DNA from: Phycisphaerae bacterium
GTDB lineage: Bacteria > Planctomycetota > Phycisphaerae > UBA1845
Reading direction: 5' to 3'
NCBI GenBank assembly: GCA_021604825.1
Contig: BQJS01000149.1
Location: 1 to 12,182 of the forward strand
Length of the DNA stretch: 12,182 nucleotides
The notes under the pieces were generated by a model. It searched no databases and was not told where the DNA came from. It was given only the letters and a program-made list of their open reading frames with translations. Of this stretch, positions 1 to 6,194 are shown one piece after another. The position numbers were made by a program, and so were the translations under genes. How positions within the stretch are numbered: position 1 is the stretch's first letter; each line of letters opens with the position of its first letter.

Positions 1-42
1 GGGTCTGGGGCGTATGCGAGTGCCGCAACCCGCGGAGCCTAC

Positions 43-80
43 AAAACGGGCCTCGCCCCTTCGATCAAAAGGGCGAGGCC
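43..80 (-). terminator. Rho-independent terminator of the UbiB-like gene
   Basis: GGCCTCGCCC (49-58) and GGGCGAGGCC (71-80) form a perfect 10-bp GC-rich stem with a 12-base loop. Read on the minus strand, the stem is followed by CG and then TTTT (43-46), while the plus-strand side has no T run. It therefore most likely ends transcripts arriving from the minus-strand gene that stops at 260. The T tract is short. Confidence 0.65.
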
Positions 81-259
81 ACTGAAAGGGGACACGACAG
101 CTTTCACGTCGAATATAGAATTTGAAATTGAACGAAGTCAAATGCGGTAAAACATCGAATATGGGCGGTCTTGGCGGGCTTGATTATCTGACTTTGGCAC
201 CCGAGCGAATGCGGGCGATTGCTAGGATCGGCGGGAACACCCTCCAGTGGCAACCGGTT

Positions 260-1957
260 TCAGGAAAGGCGGCCACTGCGGTAGATCGCCCATAGCAACC
301 GAATGCCAAGCAGTCCCGCGACCAGGTAGCCAGCCACGCCGAACCATTGGATGTCGATTCCGAAGACCGGAAAATCCGTATCGGTGCTCACGACGACTGA
401 ACTGCCGACGATGATCGCCGCGATCACGACCGAGAAGGACAGGCGATTGCTGGAGCGGTCCAGTTCGTCGATCAGGCGGTCGAGGTTTTCATGGCGAATG
501 TTGATTTGCCATTTGCCCTTACCCACGCGACGGAGGGCTGCCCGAAGCTGCGCGGGTGCGGACCGGATGATGCTGAACAAGTGCCACAGCGTGACACCCG
601 TCGTGCGGACGATCTTCTTGGGTGAAAACCGACCAGCCACCAATTTGCGAACCTTGGGGCTCAACTCGGAGACCAGATCGAGTTCCGGGTCCAACCGCAG
701 CGCCACACCGGCGATGGTGATCAGCGTCTTGAGGACCATAACCAACTCGCGTGGCAGCGTGACGTTGTGCTGGCGGATGACGGCTGCGATCTCGGTGAAT
801 ATCGTCAGCAGATTCAACCGCTTCAATGGCAGCCCATGATACTTGTCGAGCAGGCGGCGGAGGTCGCGGACGAGCGCCTTGGGTTCGGTGTCGGATTCGA
901 CCGCGCTGAGATCGTAGAGGACGTCAACGACGATCTGCGGTTCGCGATAGATCATCGCCACGACGATGATCACCAGTTGGCCGGCTAACTCGTCGCTGAT
1001 GGTGCCGATCTGCCCAAAATCGATGAGTCCGATGCGGGCGGGCGGGCTGATCAGGAAATTGCCGGGATGGGGATCGGCGTGAAACAACCGCATGTCAAAG
1101 AACTGTTTGACGTACATGTCCACCAGGCGTTTGCCCAGTAGTTTTCGGTCGATTTTGTCATTTCCGCCTGCGAGGATCGCCTCAAAACTCTCCCCGCGCA
1201 CTTGGCCCAACGTCAGGACGCTCGATGACGTCAGGTTCCAATGGACGTGGGGGATGTGGACGTGCGTGTCATCCTCGAACGCCTCTTCGAATCGAGCGGT
1301 GGCTGATGCCTCGCTGACATAATCCACTTCTTGATTTAACAGCAGTTCAAATTCTTCGACGACCTGCACCGGGTGAATGCGGGCGAGTTCCGGTAACCAC
1401 TGCTCAGCCGCCCCCGCCATCCACTTTAGGATGTGGAGATCCTGCTGGAGCACCTCTTCGATGTCTGGGCGTTTCACCTTGACGACGACATTGTCACCAT
1501 CTTTGGTTTGGGCGCGATAGACCTGGCCAATAGAGCCGCTGGCGAACGGTTCGCTTTCAAAGGATGCAAAACACTTCTCAGTGGGTTCGCCGATTTCAGT
1601 GGCGATAATCGCGCGGGCCACCTCGCTGTCGAATGGCGGAACATGGTCCTGTAACTTGCGCAACTCGCGAAGCACATCTTCGGACGCAAGGTCGGCGCGG
1701 GTCGATAACGTTTGCGCAAACTTGACGAACGTGGGGCCCAGTTCGCTGCATACCGAAGCGAGACGTTTGCCCAACGAAACGGGAGTTGCGGCAGCCGACT
1801 CGGCTTGTGCAGAACGCAGAATTTTTCCAAGCGGTAAGTAGCGCCCCAGATTGATACGTTCGACGACGTGACCGAAACCGTTGCGAGCCAAAACGCGAAC
1901 GATCTGCTGCAATCGGTTGAGCGTTCGAACACTGGTGGTGAGTTGGAAGTATGCCAT
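260..1957 (-). CDS. UbiB/ABC1/AarF family atypical kinase-like membrane protein
   Basis: This 565-residue protein belongs to the ABC1/UbiB (COQ8-like) family, whose members bind or hydrolyse ATP and support isoprenoid-quinone synthesis or lipid handling at membranes. The domain order is typical: the N-terminal KxGQ-type motif (here KFAQ, residues 79-82), the nucleotide loop FASGSIGQV (138-146), the beta-3 lysine K160, the glutamate region EVDYVSEA (210-217), the catalytic loop HADPHPGN (293-300) and the DFG metal site (313-315). Two hydrophobic segments near 508-523 and 539-560 anchor the C terminus in the membrane. Two hallmark positions differ from the usual family sequence: the Gly of KxGQ is Ala, and the last Ala of the AAAS loop is Gly. 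No Shine-Dalgarno sequence precedes the ATG, so the start is likely but not proven. No quinone genes lie beside it, so its exact substrate is unknown. Confidence 0.93.
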   Translation of the reverse strand: MAYFQLTTSVRTLNRLQQIVRVLARNGFGHVVERINLGRYLPLGKILRSAQAESAAATPVSLGKRLASVCSELGPTFVKFAQTLSTRADLASEDVLRELRKLQDHVPPFDSEVARAIIATEIGEPTEKCFASFESEPFASGSIGQVYRAQTKDGDNVVVKVKRPDIEEVLQQDLHILKWMAGAAEQWLPELARIHPVQVVEEFELLLNQEVDYVSEASATARFEEAFEDDTHVHIPHVHWNLTSSSVLTLGQVRGESFEAILAGGNDKIDRKLLGKRLVDMYVKQFFDMRLFHADPHPGNFLISPPARIGLIDFGQIGTISDELAGQLVIIVVAMIYREPQIVVDVLYDLSAVESDTEPKALVRDLRRLLDKYHGLPLKRLNLLTIFTEIAAVIRQHNVTLPRELVMVLKTLITIAGVALRLDPELDLVSELSPKVRKLVAGRFSPKKIVRTTGVTLWHLFSIIRSAPAQLRAALRRVGKGKWQINIRHENLDRLIDELDRSSNRLSFSVVIAAIIVGSSVVVSTDTDFPVFGIDIQWFGVAGYLVAGLLGIRLLWAIYRSGRLS

Positions 1958-2320
1958 GGGGTGTCAGTGTAATTGAATCTGAGAAAAGCCCTATAAGCTT
2001 GGAATGCCGATCCGTATTTTTCAATCAATTAAGATCATTAGAATGGATGGCCAATAGATGCCACTGTGCAGCGCCGTAGGCTTTCCAGCAAGGCCGAATC
2101 ATGTGAAAAGTCTCCGTTATCGGCACGATTTGCAGCTGTTCTGGCTTGTGAATTTCCTTCAAATTACCGGATTTCGGTCAAATCTCTGGCCGGGCGGGCC
2201 TATAGTTGGATAGAGGGCCGAGGAAGATACCCCAGGGCAGGGGGTGATGCTGCCTTAAGTTCTTGTTTTATAGAGCGTTATCGCACCCATATTAGAAATG
2301 TGTTTTGACTGCTTTTCTAG

Positions 2321-2349
2321 TTGAATCGGGATCTTGGAGCGGGTATAAC
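2321..2349 (+). promoter_or_regulatory. Predicted sigma70-type promoter of the surface-protein pair
   Basis: TTGAAT (2321-2326) and TATAAC (2344-2349) are separated by exactly 17 bases, each close to the housekeeping consensus. Transcription would begin near 2356, giving a leader of about 325 nt before the start codon at 2683. This is the best promoter-like pair I found in the window; it is a consensus match only. Confidence 0.55.
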
Positions 2350-2416
2350 TGGCTACGTGGTGACGTGGGTAAAGGAGCACATTCTCTGCACTCCGCTTCT
2401 GCCCATTGCCGATCAA

Positions 2417-2446
2417 CGGTTAACCCCCGTGTGGCCGGTGTTACCG
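2417..2446 (+). other. Leader RNA hairpin 1
   Basis: CGGT-TAAC (2417-2424) can pair with GTTACCG (2440-2446), giving seven base pairs with one bulged base and a GC-rich loop. It lies inside the predicted leader of the dockerin-type gene. It matches no riboswitch class I recognise. Confidence 0.3.
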
Positions 2447-2532
2447 CAGGAAGTTGTTTAAGGCTGTACTTGCTGTAAATGCTGCATAAGAAGCAAAAAC
2501 GTTTGGTTCGGGAAGTTGCTAAGCGTTTGGTT

Positions 2533-2567
2533 GGGTTTTGCAGGCCGTTAACCTGCGAGTCAAACCC
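2533..2567 (+). other. Leader RNA hairpin 2
   Basis: GGGTTT (2533-2538) pairs with AAACCC (2562-2567), and inside it GCAGG (2540-2544) pairs with CCTGC (2552-2556) around the loop CCGTTAA. The two helices are joined by an asymmetric internal loop (one base against five). It sits 115 bases before the start codon. A regulatory or stabilising role is possible but unproven. Confidence 0.35.
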
Positions 2568-2668
2568 GGTCAAAAACTTGGTTCCGGATCTGGAGGGTCG
2601 TAACAAGAAGCATAAGCTTGAGACTAACGCGCAACCACTAACTAAACCCGTTTGTCTCAGTTTCCCAT

Positions 2669-2673
2669 GGAGG
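2669..2673 (+). promoter_or_regulatory. Ribosome-binding site deciding the start at 2683
   Basis: GGAGG lies nine bases before the ATG at 2683. This favours that start over an in-frame ATG at 2479, which would add 68 charged residues in front of an otherwise clean signal peptide. Confidence 0.8.
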
Positions 2674-2682
2674 AACGTACAG

Positions 2683-3882
2683 ATGAAATTGTCAAAAGTA
2701 TTGGCTACAGCAGCCGCATTTGGATTGGCCTTGCCTGTCATGGCTGACACGCTTGAACTGCGAGTTGTCACGACTGGCGATGCCGACACGGCAAGCCACG
2801 GTGTCGTGCCGGTGATCATCCAAGGGCAAATCCTTGGTGCCACCGATGATGGATTGGCCCTTTGGGGTGCAAACCTTTCAGACGCTGGTGCTGGTGGAAT
2901 TGACGTCGATGCCGCCATGACCACGGCACTCGATTCACCGAATGCAACCATCGACAACTTTAAGAAGAATCTTGGTCTCACCAACCCAGCTGGCTATGGC
3001 GGAACCGCCATTGGTGGCAACCTGATTCAAATTGGTGGTGGACAGAACACCATCGGCAACGCAGGCCCGACACTCTTCCCGGTCGGACCGGTTGTAACGA
3101 ACGTTGCAAACGGCGGATGGGTCGACTTGGCCACGGGTTCGATCGACACAACCGGCGAATTGAATGACGTTATTCTTACGCTCGATACCGGCTTTGCCAA
3201 CACCTTGGCTTCAGATACCGGCCCCGTCTTCCCCGTCAATGCTGCAACCGTGACCATCGGCGGATCGTTGACCATCGGTGGTGGTGCTGACGATCTCGAT
3301 TTCACGGCTGTTGTTTCGACCGCCAATCACAATGCCAGCGGTTCATTCACCGGCGGCGTTCTGGACATTCCGGTTGATGCCACGACCAGCAACAAGGCCG
3401 ACTACATTGAGCCGCGTCAGTCCGCAGCAATTGGAGGTGGCGACCTCGCCATTCGCGTCGACTTCGCCGAAGCCATCACCGGCGGTTCGGTCAGCTCGAA
3501 CCCGGCCCTCGGTAGCCTGACGGCCACCCCGAACGGCAGCAGCCTCGACATCACGTTCGATGCTCCCGCCAACGGTACCTGCTACAGCTTTGACATCACC
3601 GGAACGACGAGCGCTGCTAACGCAGTTGGTACCGGCAGTGCCGACACCGACTTCTGCGTTTGCTATCAGGAAGGTGACATCAACTATGACAGCATCGTGA
3701 ACTTGGGTGACCGCGCAGTCGTTGCCGCTCCGGCGAACTTCTTCAACACGATGGATGCAGGTGGCATCGACGGTCCGCAGGTCGACCTGAACCGTGACGG
3801 CATCATGAACTTGGGTGACCGTGCAGTCGTTGCCGCTCCGGCGAACTTCTTCAACGACTTCACCGCAGTGGCCTGCCCGTAA
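2683..3882 (+). CDS. Secreted protein with C-terminal dockerin-type calcium repeats
   Basis: This 399-residue protein is predicted to be exported. Residues 1-21 form a signal peptide (MKLSK, hydrophobic core, likely cut after VMA). The mature part is Gly/Ala/Thr/Asp-rich and beta-strand-like to about residue 320. The C terminus carries two dockerin-type loops of the pattern DxNxDxxxNxxD, at 332-343 and 368-379, each followed by the identical segment RAVVAAPANFF. Such loops bind calcium in known dockerins, which plug into cohesin domains; calcium binding here is inferred. Cysteines at 300, 325, 327 and 398 could form disulfides that brace the repeat module. The repeats are also nearly identical in DNA (54 of 56 bases), pointing to recent duplication or gene conversion. 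It has no PEP-CTERM tail and no recognisable catalytic domain, so its role is unknown; surface attachment through the dockerin module is a reasonable inference. It probably shares a transcript with the next gene. Confidence 0.87.
   Translation: MKLSKVLATAAAFGLALPVMADTLELRVVTTGDADTASHGVVPVIIQGQILGATDDGLALWGANLSDAGAGGIDVDAAMTTALDSPNATIDNFKKNLGLTNPAGYGGTAIGGNLIQIGGGQNTIGNAGPTLFPVGPVVTNVANGGWVDLATGSIDTTGELNDVILTLDTGFANTLASDTGPVFPVNAATVTIGGSLTIGGGADDLDFTAVVSTANHNASGSFTGGVLDIPVDATTSNKADYIEPRQSAAIGGGDLAIRVDFAEAITGGSVSSNPALGSLTATPNGSSLDITFDAPANGTCYSFDITGTTSAANAVGTGSADTDFCVCYQEGDINYDSIVNLGDRAVVAAPANFFNTMDAGGIDGPQVDLNRDGIMNLGDRAVVAAPANFFNDFTAVACP
3692..3747 (+). repeat. Dockerin-encoding direct repeat, copy 1
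   Basis: This 56-base unit recurs at 3800-3855, offset by 108 bases (36 codons), with 54 of 56 positions identical. One mismatch changes Val to Met within the calcium loop; the other is silent. It encodes the second half of the loop and the following apolar helix. Confidence 0.9.
3800..3855 (+). repeat. Dockerin-encoding direct repeat, copy 2
   Basis: This is the second copy of the 56-base unit found at 3692-3747. It ends nine codons before the stop of the dockerin-type gene. The 52 bases between the copies encode a non-repeated linker and the first part of the second loop. Confidence 0.9.
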
Positions 3883-3900
3883 TCTGGATTGGTTATTCCG

Positions 3901-3933
3901 AGTTTGCCCACGGCATCGGGCCGTGGGCAAACT
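3901..3933 (+). other. Strong intercistronic hairpin without T tract
   Basis: AGTTTGCCCACGGC (3901-3914) pairs perfectly with GCCGTGGGCAAACT (3920-3933): 14 bp with a 5-base loop. It begins 18 bases after the dockerin-type stop codon. No T run follows on either strand, so it is a poor intrinsic terminator and more likely a 3'-end stabiliser, processing boundary or partial terminator between the two surface-protein genes. Confidence 0.75.
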
Positions 3934-3977
3934 CAAACGCTTGATAGTTTCCGCGAAGTTGCGGAGATACGAATTGT

Positions 3978-3993
3978 AAAACTTGCAAGTTTT
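3978..3993 (+). other. Perfect 16-bp palindrome near the PEP-CTERM ribosome-binding site
   Basis: AAAACTTGCAAGTTTT is a perfect palindrome ending 10 bases before the Shine-Dalgarno AAGGAGG (4004-4010). It could be a dimeric regulator site in DNA or a small hairpin in RNA. Its last TTT can pair instead with CCAAA at 4001-4005, as TTTGG (3991-3995), next to the Shine-Dalgarno. Confidence 0.5.
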
Positions 3994-4020
3994 GGTAACC
4001 CCAAAGGAGGAGTAGAACAA

Positions 4021-4716
4021 ATGAGGAAATTACTAGCAGTAGCATTGCTGGCGGCTTTTGCTGTTCCAGCCAGTGCGGCAACCCTGAGCCTTCGTTTTGC
4101 AGGCCTTGGTGCGACCAATGACACCAACGCGGAAATCACTTCAGTTGGTGGGAGCGTTCAGGTCGAAGTTTGGATGGAATTCACCGATGCCAGTGACGCC
4201 GGTAACGGCGTTGGTGGTGCCTCGTTCAACCTGACCGCCGCTCCAGAAAGTGCCGACGCTGGCCTTCAGGGCGATTTGGTTGAAGAAGCTGGTCTTGGCA
4301 TGTCCGGAAACGCCACGGGTAACGCGGGCTGGTCCGCTGCGGATGTTCCCGGAAATGTTGGCGGTCTGTCACAGTTCAGCGTTTTCGCCGGTTTACCGTC
4401 AGACGGAATTGTCAGCGGTGGTGCTGACGTCCTTCTTGGAACGTTTAACATTACCGGAAATGCCATTGGTTCCTACCAATTCTGGATTCAGCGTGACGGA
4501 CTGGTTTCGCCGTCGGTTGGTTTTGCGAATGGCGCCCCGTACGGCTTCAACGGCGACGGCGACGGCTACGCCGGCAACTTCAACATCGGCAACGGCTATG
4601 CAGGTGCCCTGAAGGGACAGAACAACATCCCGATGAACATCAATGTCACTCCAGAGCCCGCCGCATTGGCGCTGCTCGCGCTGGGTGGTGTTGCTGTCCT
4701 GCGTCGTCGCAGCTAA
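4021..4716 (+). CDS. PEP-CTERM sorting-domain surface protein
   Basis: This 231-residue exported protein has a signal peptide (residues 1-19 or 20, ending ASA-A) and a classic C-terminal PEP-CTERM tail: PEP at 211-213, an Ala/Leu-rich membrane segment at about 214-226, then RRRS. In bacteria with an exosortase this tail is recognised and removed at the inner membrane as the protein is sent to the surface; no exosortase gene is in the window. The body is Gly/Asn/Asp-rich and looks like a small beta-sandwich, with a glycine-rich stretch near 170-200 (NGDGDGYAGNFNIGNGYAG). The mature N terminus (TLSLRF) resembles that of the upstream dockerin-type protein (TLELRV). The start at 4021 is fixed by AAGGAGG ten bases upstream and by the signal peptide. 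It lies 138 bases after its neighbour with a hairpin between, so it may be co-transcribed. Its ligand or function is unknown. Confidence 0.9.
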   Translation: MRKLLAVALLAAFAVPASAATLSLRFAGLGATNDTNAEITSVGGSVQVEVWMEFTDASDAGNGVGGASFNLTAAPESADAGLQGDLVEEAGLGMSGNATGNAGWSAADVPGNVGGLSQFSVFAGLPSDGIVSGGADVLLGTFNITGNAIGSYQFWIQRDGLVSPSVGFANGAPYGFNGDGDGYAGNFNIGNGYAGALKGQNNIPMNINVTPEPAALALLALGGVAVLRRRS

Positions 4717-4805
4717 GGCTGCTTTGATGCAACCGAGTTAGTGGTATCGATGTTCATAATGCCGCCGACCCGTCGGGCGAAAGCCTGAAAAAGTAAGTAA
4801 ATTAG

Positions 4806-4840
4806 CGGGGTCGATCCATCATGGATCGGCCCCGTTTTTT
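4806..4840 (+). terminator. Rho-independent terminator after the PEP-CTERM gene
   Basis: The stem pairs 4806-4818 with 4822-4834 (13 bp, one G-T wobble, 3-base loop, CGGGG/CCCCG base) and is followed directly by TTTTTT (4835-4840). It lies 89 bases after the PEP-CTERM stop. On the other strand the stem is followed by a looser T-rich stretch, so it may also help stop the convergent sugar-kinase transcript. Confidence 0.88.
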
Positions 4841-4897
4841 GTTTGGCTATCGCTTGTGTAGGGCTTGTACAAGTCTTGGCTATCGCGCTTCTCGAAC

Positions 4898-5809
4898 TCA
4901 AGCGTCTTGAGCGGTTTGCTGGAGCTTCTGGATGGTATTGGGGTCGATGCTTGGCATGGCACCGAATTGGGCGGCGATGTTGCCAGCAAATTGATTGGCG
5001 AAGGTGGCGGTTGCTTTGGCGTTCCATTGATTGAGCTGCGCGTAGGCGACGGCGGCTGTGAAGGCATCGCCAGCGCCCACGGTGTCGGCAACTTTGATCG
5101 GCGGACTTGGTGCGGTGGCGGACTCGTTGGCGGTTAAGAAGAGACTGCCTTGGCCTCCTTTGGTAATACAAACGGCATCCAATTCGAATTGAGCCATCAT
5201 CGCAGACGCGAATTGTTCCAAACTTGGGATGGGCAATTCCAGCAGTGCGGCCAACACTTCTGATTCTTCGTCGTTGAATTTGGCGCCGTCGCATGCGTTA
5301 AGTGATGCCTCGATGGTCGCGCGATCGTAGTGGGGCGGGCGGAGGTTCACGTCGTAGATCTTGATGGCGTTCTTTGCGGCGTTGATGCAATCGAGAATCG
5401 TTTGCCTCGAAACCGGTGATCGCTGGGCCAGCGTACCAAAGCAGATGGCGTTTGCGGTCGAGCACAAGGCGCGCAGATGTTCGTCGAATTGGATGTGATC
5501 CCATGCGACGTTTTCGTGGATTGTGTATTGCGGGTGGTCAGCTCGGACCATTTCGACGGTGACGGTTCCGGTTAGATGCGAATTGTCTAACTGGATGTGC
5601 GTTGTATCGAGGTCGTGGGCGCGAAGGAATTCGAGAAGCTCTTCGCCCAATGGGTCCTTGCCCACGCGTGAGACGATGGTTGCGTCCATGCCCAATTGTT
5701 TTGCGTGGAATGCAACGTTTGCGGGTGCGCCGCCGGGCTTGCGCTCGTCCTCGAAGCAGTCCCAGAGTAGTTCGCCGATACCGACAAGATGAAATTTGGT
5801 TTCGGGCAT
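4898..5809 (-). CDS. PfkB-family sugar kinase, fructokinase type
   Basis: This 303-residue cytosolic enzyme transfers phosphate from ATP to a sugar hydroxyl and belongs to the ribokinase/PfkB family. The N-terminal GELLWD followed by GGAPANVAFHAKQLG (26-40, PfkB signature 1) is the form usual in fructokinases (fructose to fructose-6-phosphate). Signature 2, DTVGAGDAFTAA (242-253), supplies the anion hole and the catalytic base Asp248. The length is normal for the family. The start codon is preceded by AGAGGG about ten bases upstream. The gene stands alone, convergent with the surface-protein pair, with a plausible promoter at 5873-5900, so no transporter or sugar hydrolase next to it confirms the substrate. 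The family is certain; fructose is the best guess, and another hexose or ketose is possible. Confidence 0.94.
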   Translation of the reverse strand: MPETKFHLVGIGELLWDCFEDERKPGGAPANVAFHAKQLGMDATIVSRVGKDPLGEELLEFLRAHDLDTTHIQLDNSHLTGTVTVEMVRADHPQYTIHENVAWDHIQFDEHLRALCSTANAICFGTLAQRSPVSRQTILDCINAAKNAIKIYDVNLRPPHYDRATIEASLNACDGAKFNDEESEVLAALLELPIPSLEQFASAMMAQFELDAVCITKGGQGSLFLTANESATAPSPPIKVADTVGAGDAFTAAVAYAQLNQWNAKATATFANQFAGNIAAQFGAMPSIDPNTIQKLQQTAQDA

Positions 5810-5872
5810 CGTGCTGGTTCCCTCTCTCAGGTCAGTTCCATGGCGACTCTAATCCAAGCGTAATGTTTCCTT

Positions 5873-5900
5873 GTTATCCTTGCGCCGTATTGGGATTCAA
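5873..5900 (-). promoter_or_regulatory. Predicted promoter of the sugar kinase gene
   Basis: On the minus strand TTGAAT (5895-5900) and GATAAC (5873-5878) are spaced by 16 bases, placing the transcript start near 5866 and a leader of about 57 bases. The -35 is identical to that of the predicted surface-pair promoter at 2321. Confidence 0.45.
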
Positions 5901-6097
5901 CATGGTTGACTTTGCTATCCCCTGGATTCCCGCGTGCGCGGTAATGGTGGTAACGGCGCATCGCTTTGTTTGAACTTAAGGCGATCTATTGCTGTTCTGT
6001 TACTCCTCTAGGTTGCGATTGGTCCTTGGGTAACGTCGGCAAAGGGACGTCCAATTCTTCGATGAAATACGTCTGCTTACTGGCTCGACGTGGGCGC
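5901..6097. other. Intergenic stretch without a gene
   Basis: Between the sugar kinase promoter and the terminator of the metallopeptidase I see no supported gene. A 69-codon minus-strand frame (5986-6195) starts in a TGATG overlap with the peptidase stop codon but runs straight through the terminator, so it is not annotated. Confidence 0.6.
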
Positions 6098-6135
6098 AAA
6101 AAAGGCGGCCTTCCGGGTTGAATCGGAAGACCGCC
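6098..6135 (-). terminator. Rho-independent terminator of the metallopeptidase gene
   Basis: GGCGG (6104-6108) pairs with CCGCC (6131-6135) and CTTCCG (6110-6115) with CGGAAG (6124-6129), with one mismatch between the helices and an 8-base loop. On the minus strand the stem is followed directly by TTTTTT (6098-6103). It lies 60 bases beyond the peptidase stop. Confidence 0.87.
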
Positions 6136-6194
6136 GTTGGTTTGGCGACTGATGCGTGATGCACGCGGCTTGATACGTGCGTGAATTTCCCGCA

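Larger units (their letters stand above)
1958..2682. other. Long divergent intergenic region
   Basis: These 725 bases separate the minus-strand UbiB-like gene from the plus-strand dockerin-type gene. The left part (1960-2060) is AT-rich and should hold the UbiB promoter, but I see no convincing -35/-10 pair. An 80-codon plus-strand reading frame at 2066-2308 lacks a ribosome-binding site and recognisable content. A weak hairpin (AGGGCAG 2234-2240 with CTGCCTT 2250-2256) is followed by a T-rich run to about 2271. The right part holds a good promoter (2321-2349) and a long leader with two hairpins, annotated separately. Confidence 0.7.

Noticed and set aside
2234..2271. A hairpin with a T-rich tail that could be an intrinsic terminator.
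   Set aside because: The stem is only 7 bp with a wobble and a 9-base loop, the T run is interrupted, and no plus-strand gene lies upstream to be terminated.
2066..2308. An 80-codon plus-strand frame between the UbiB-like gene and the surface pair.
   Set aside because: It has no Shine-Dalgarno, an Arg/Ser-rich composition and no domain, and it ends in the region of the predicted promoter.
2498..2567. A short repeat and folded region considered as a tRNA or known riboswitch.
   Set aside because: There is no cloverleaf, acceptor stem or TTC loop, and no conserved riboswitch core that I recognise.
2292..2984. A 230-codon minus-strand frame across the leader and the start of the dockerin-type gene.
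   Set aside because: It overlaps a well-supported plus-strand gene and its Shine-Dalgarno, and its translation shows no recognisable domain.
3343..4020. A 225-codon minus-strand frame antisense to the dockerin-type gene.
   Set aside because: Its repeated segments (EEVRRSGNDC) are simply the complement of the duplicated dockerin DNA; the plus-strand protein explains the sequence.
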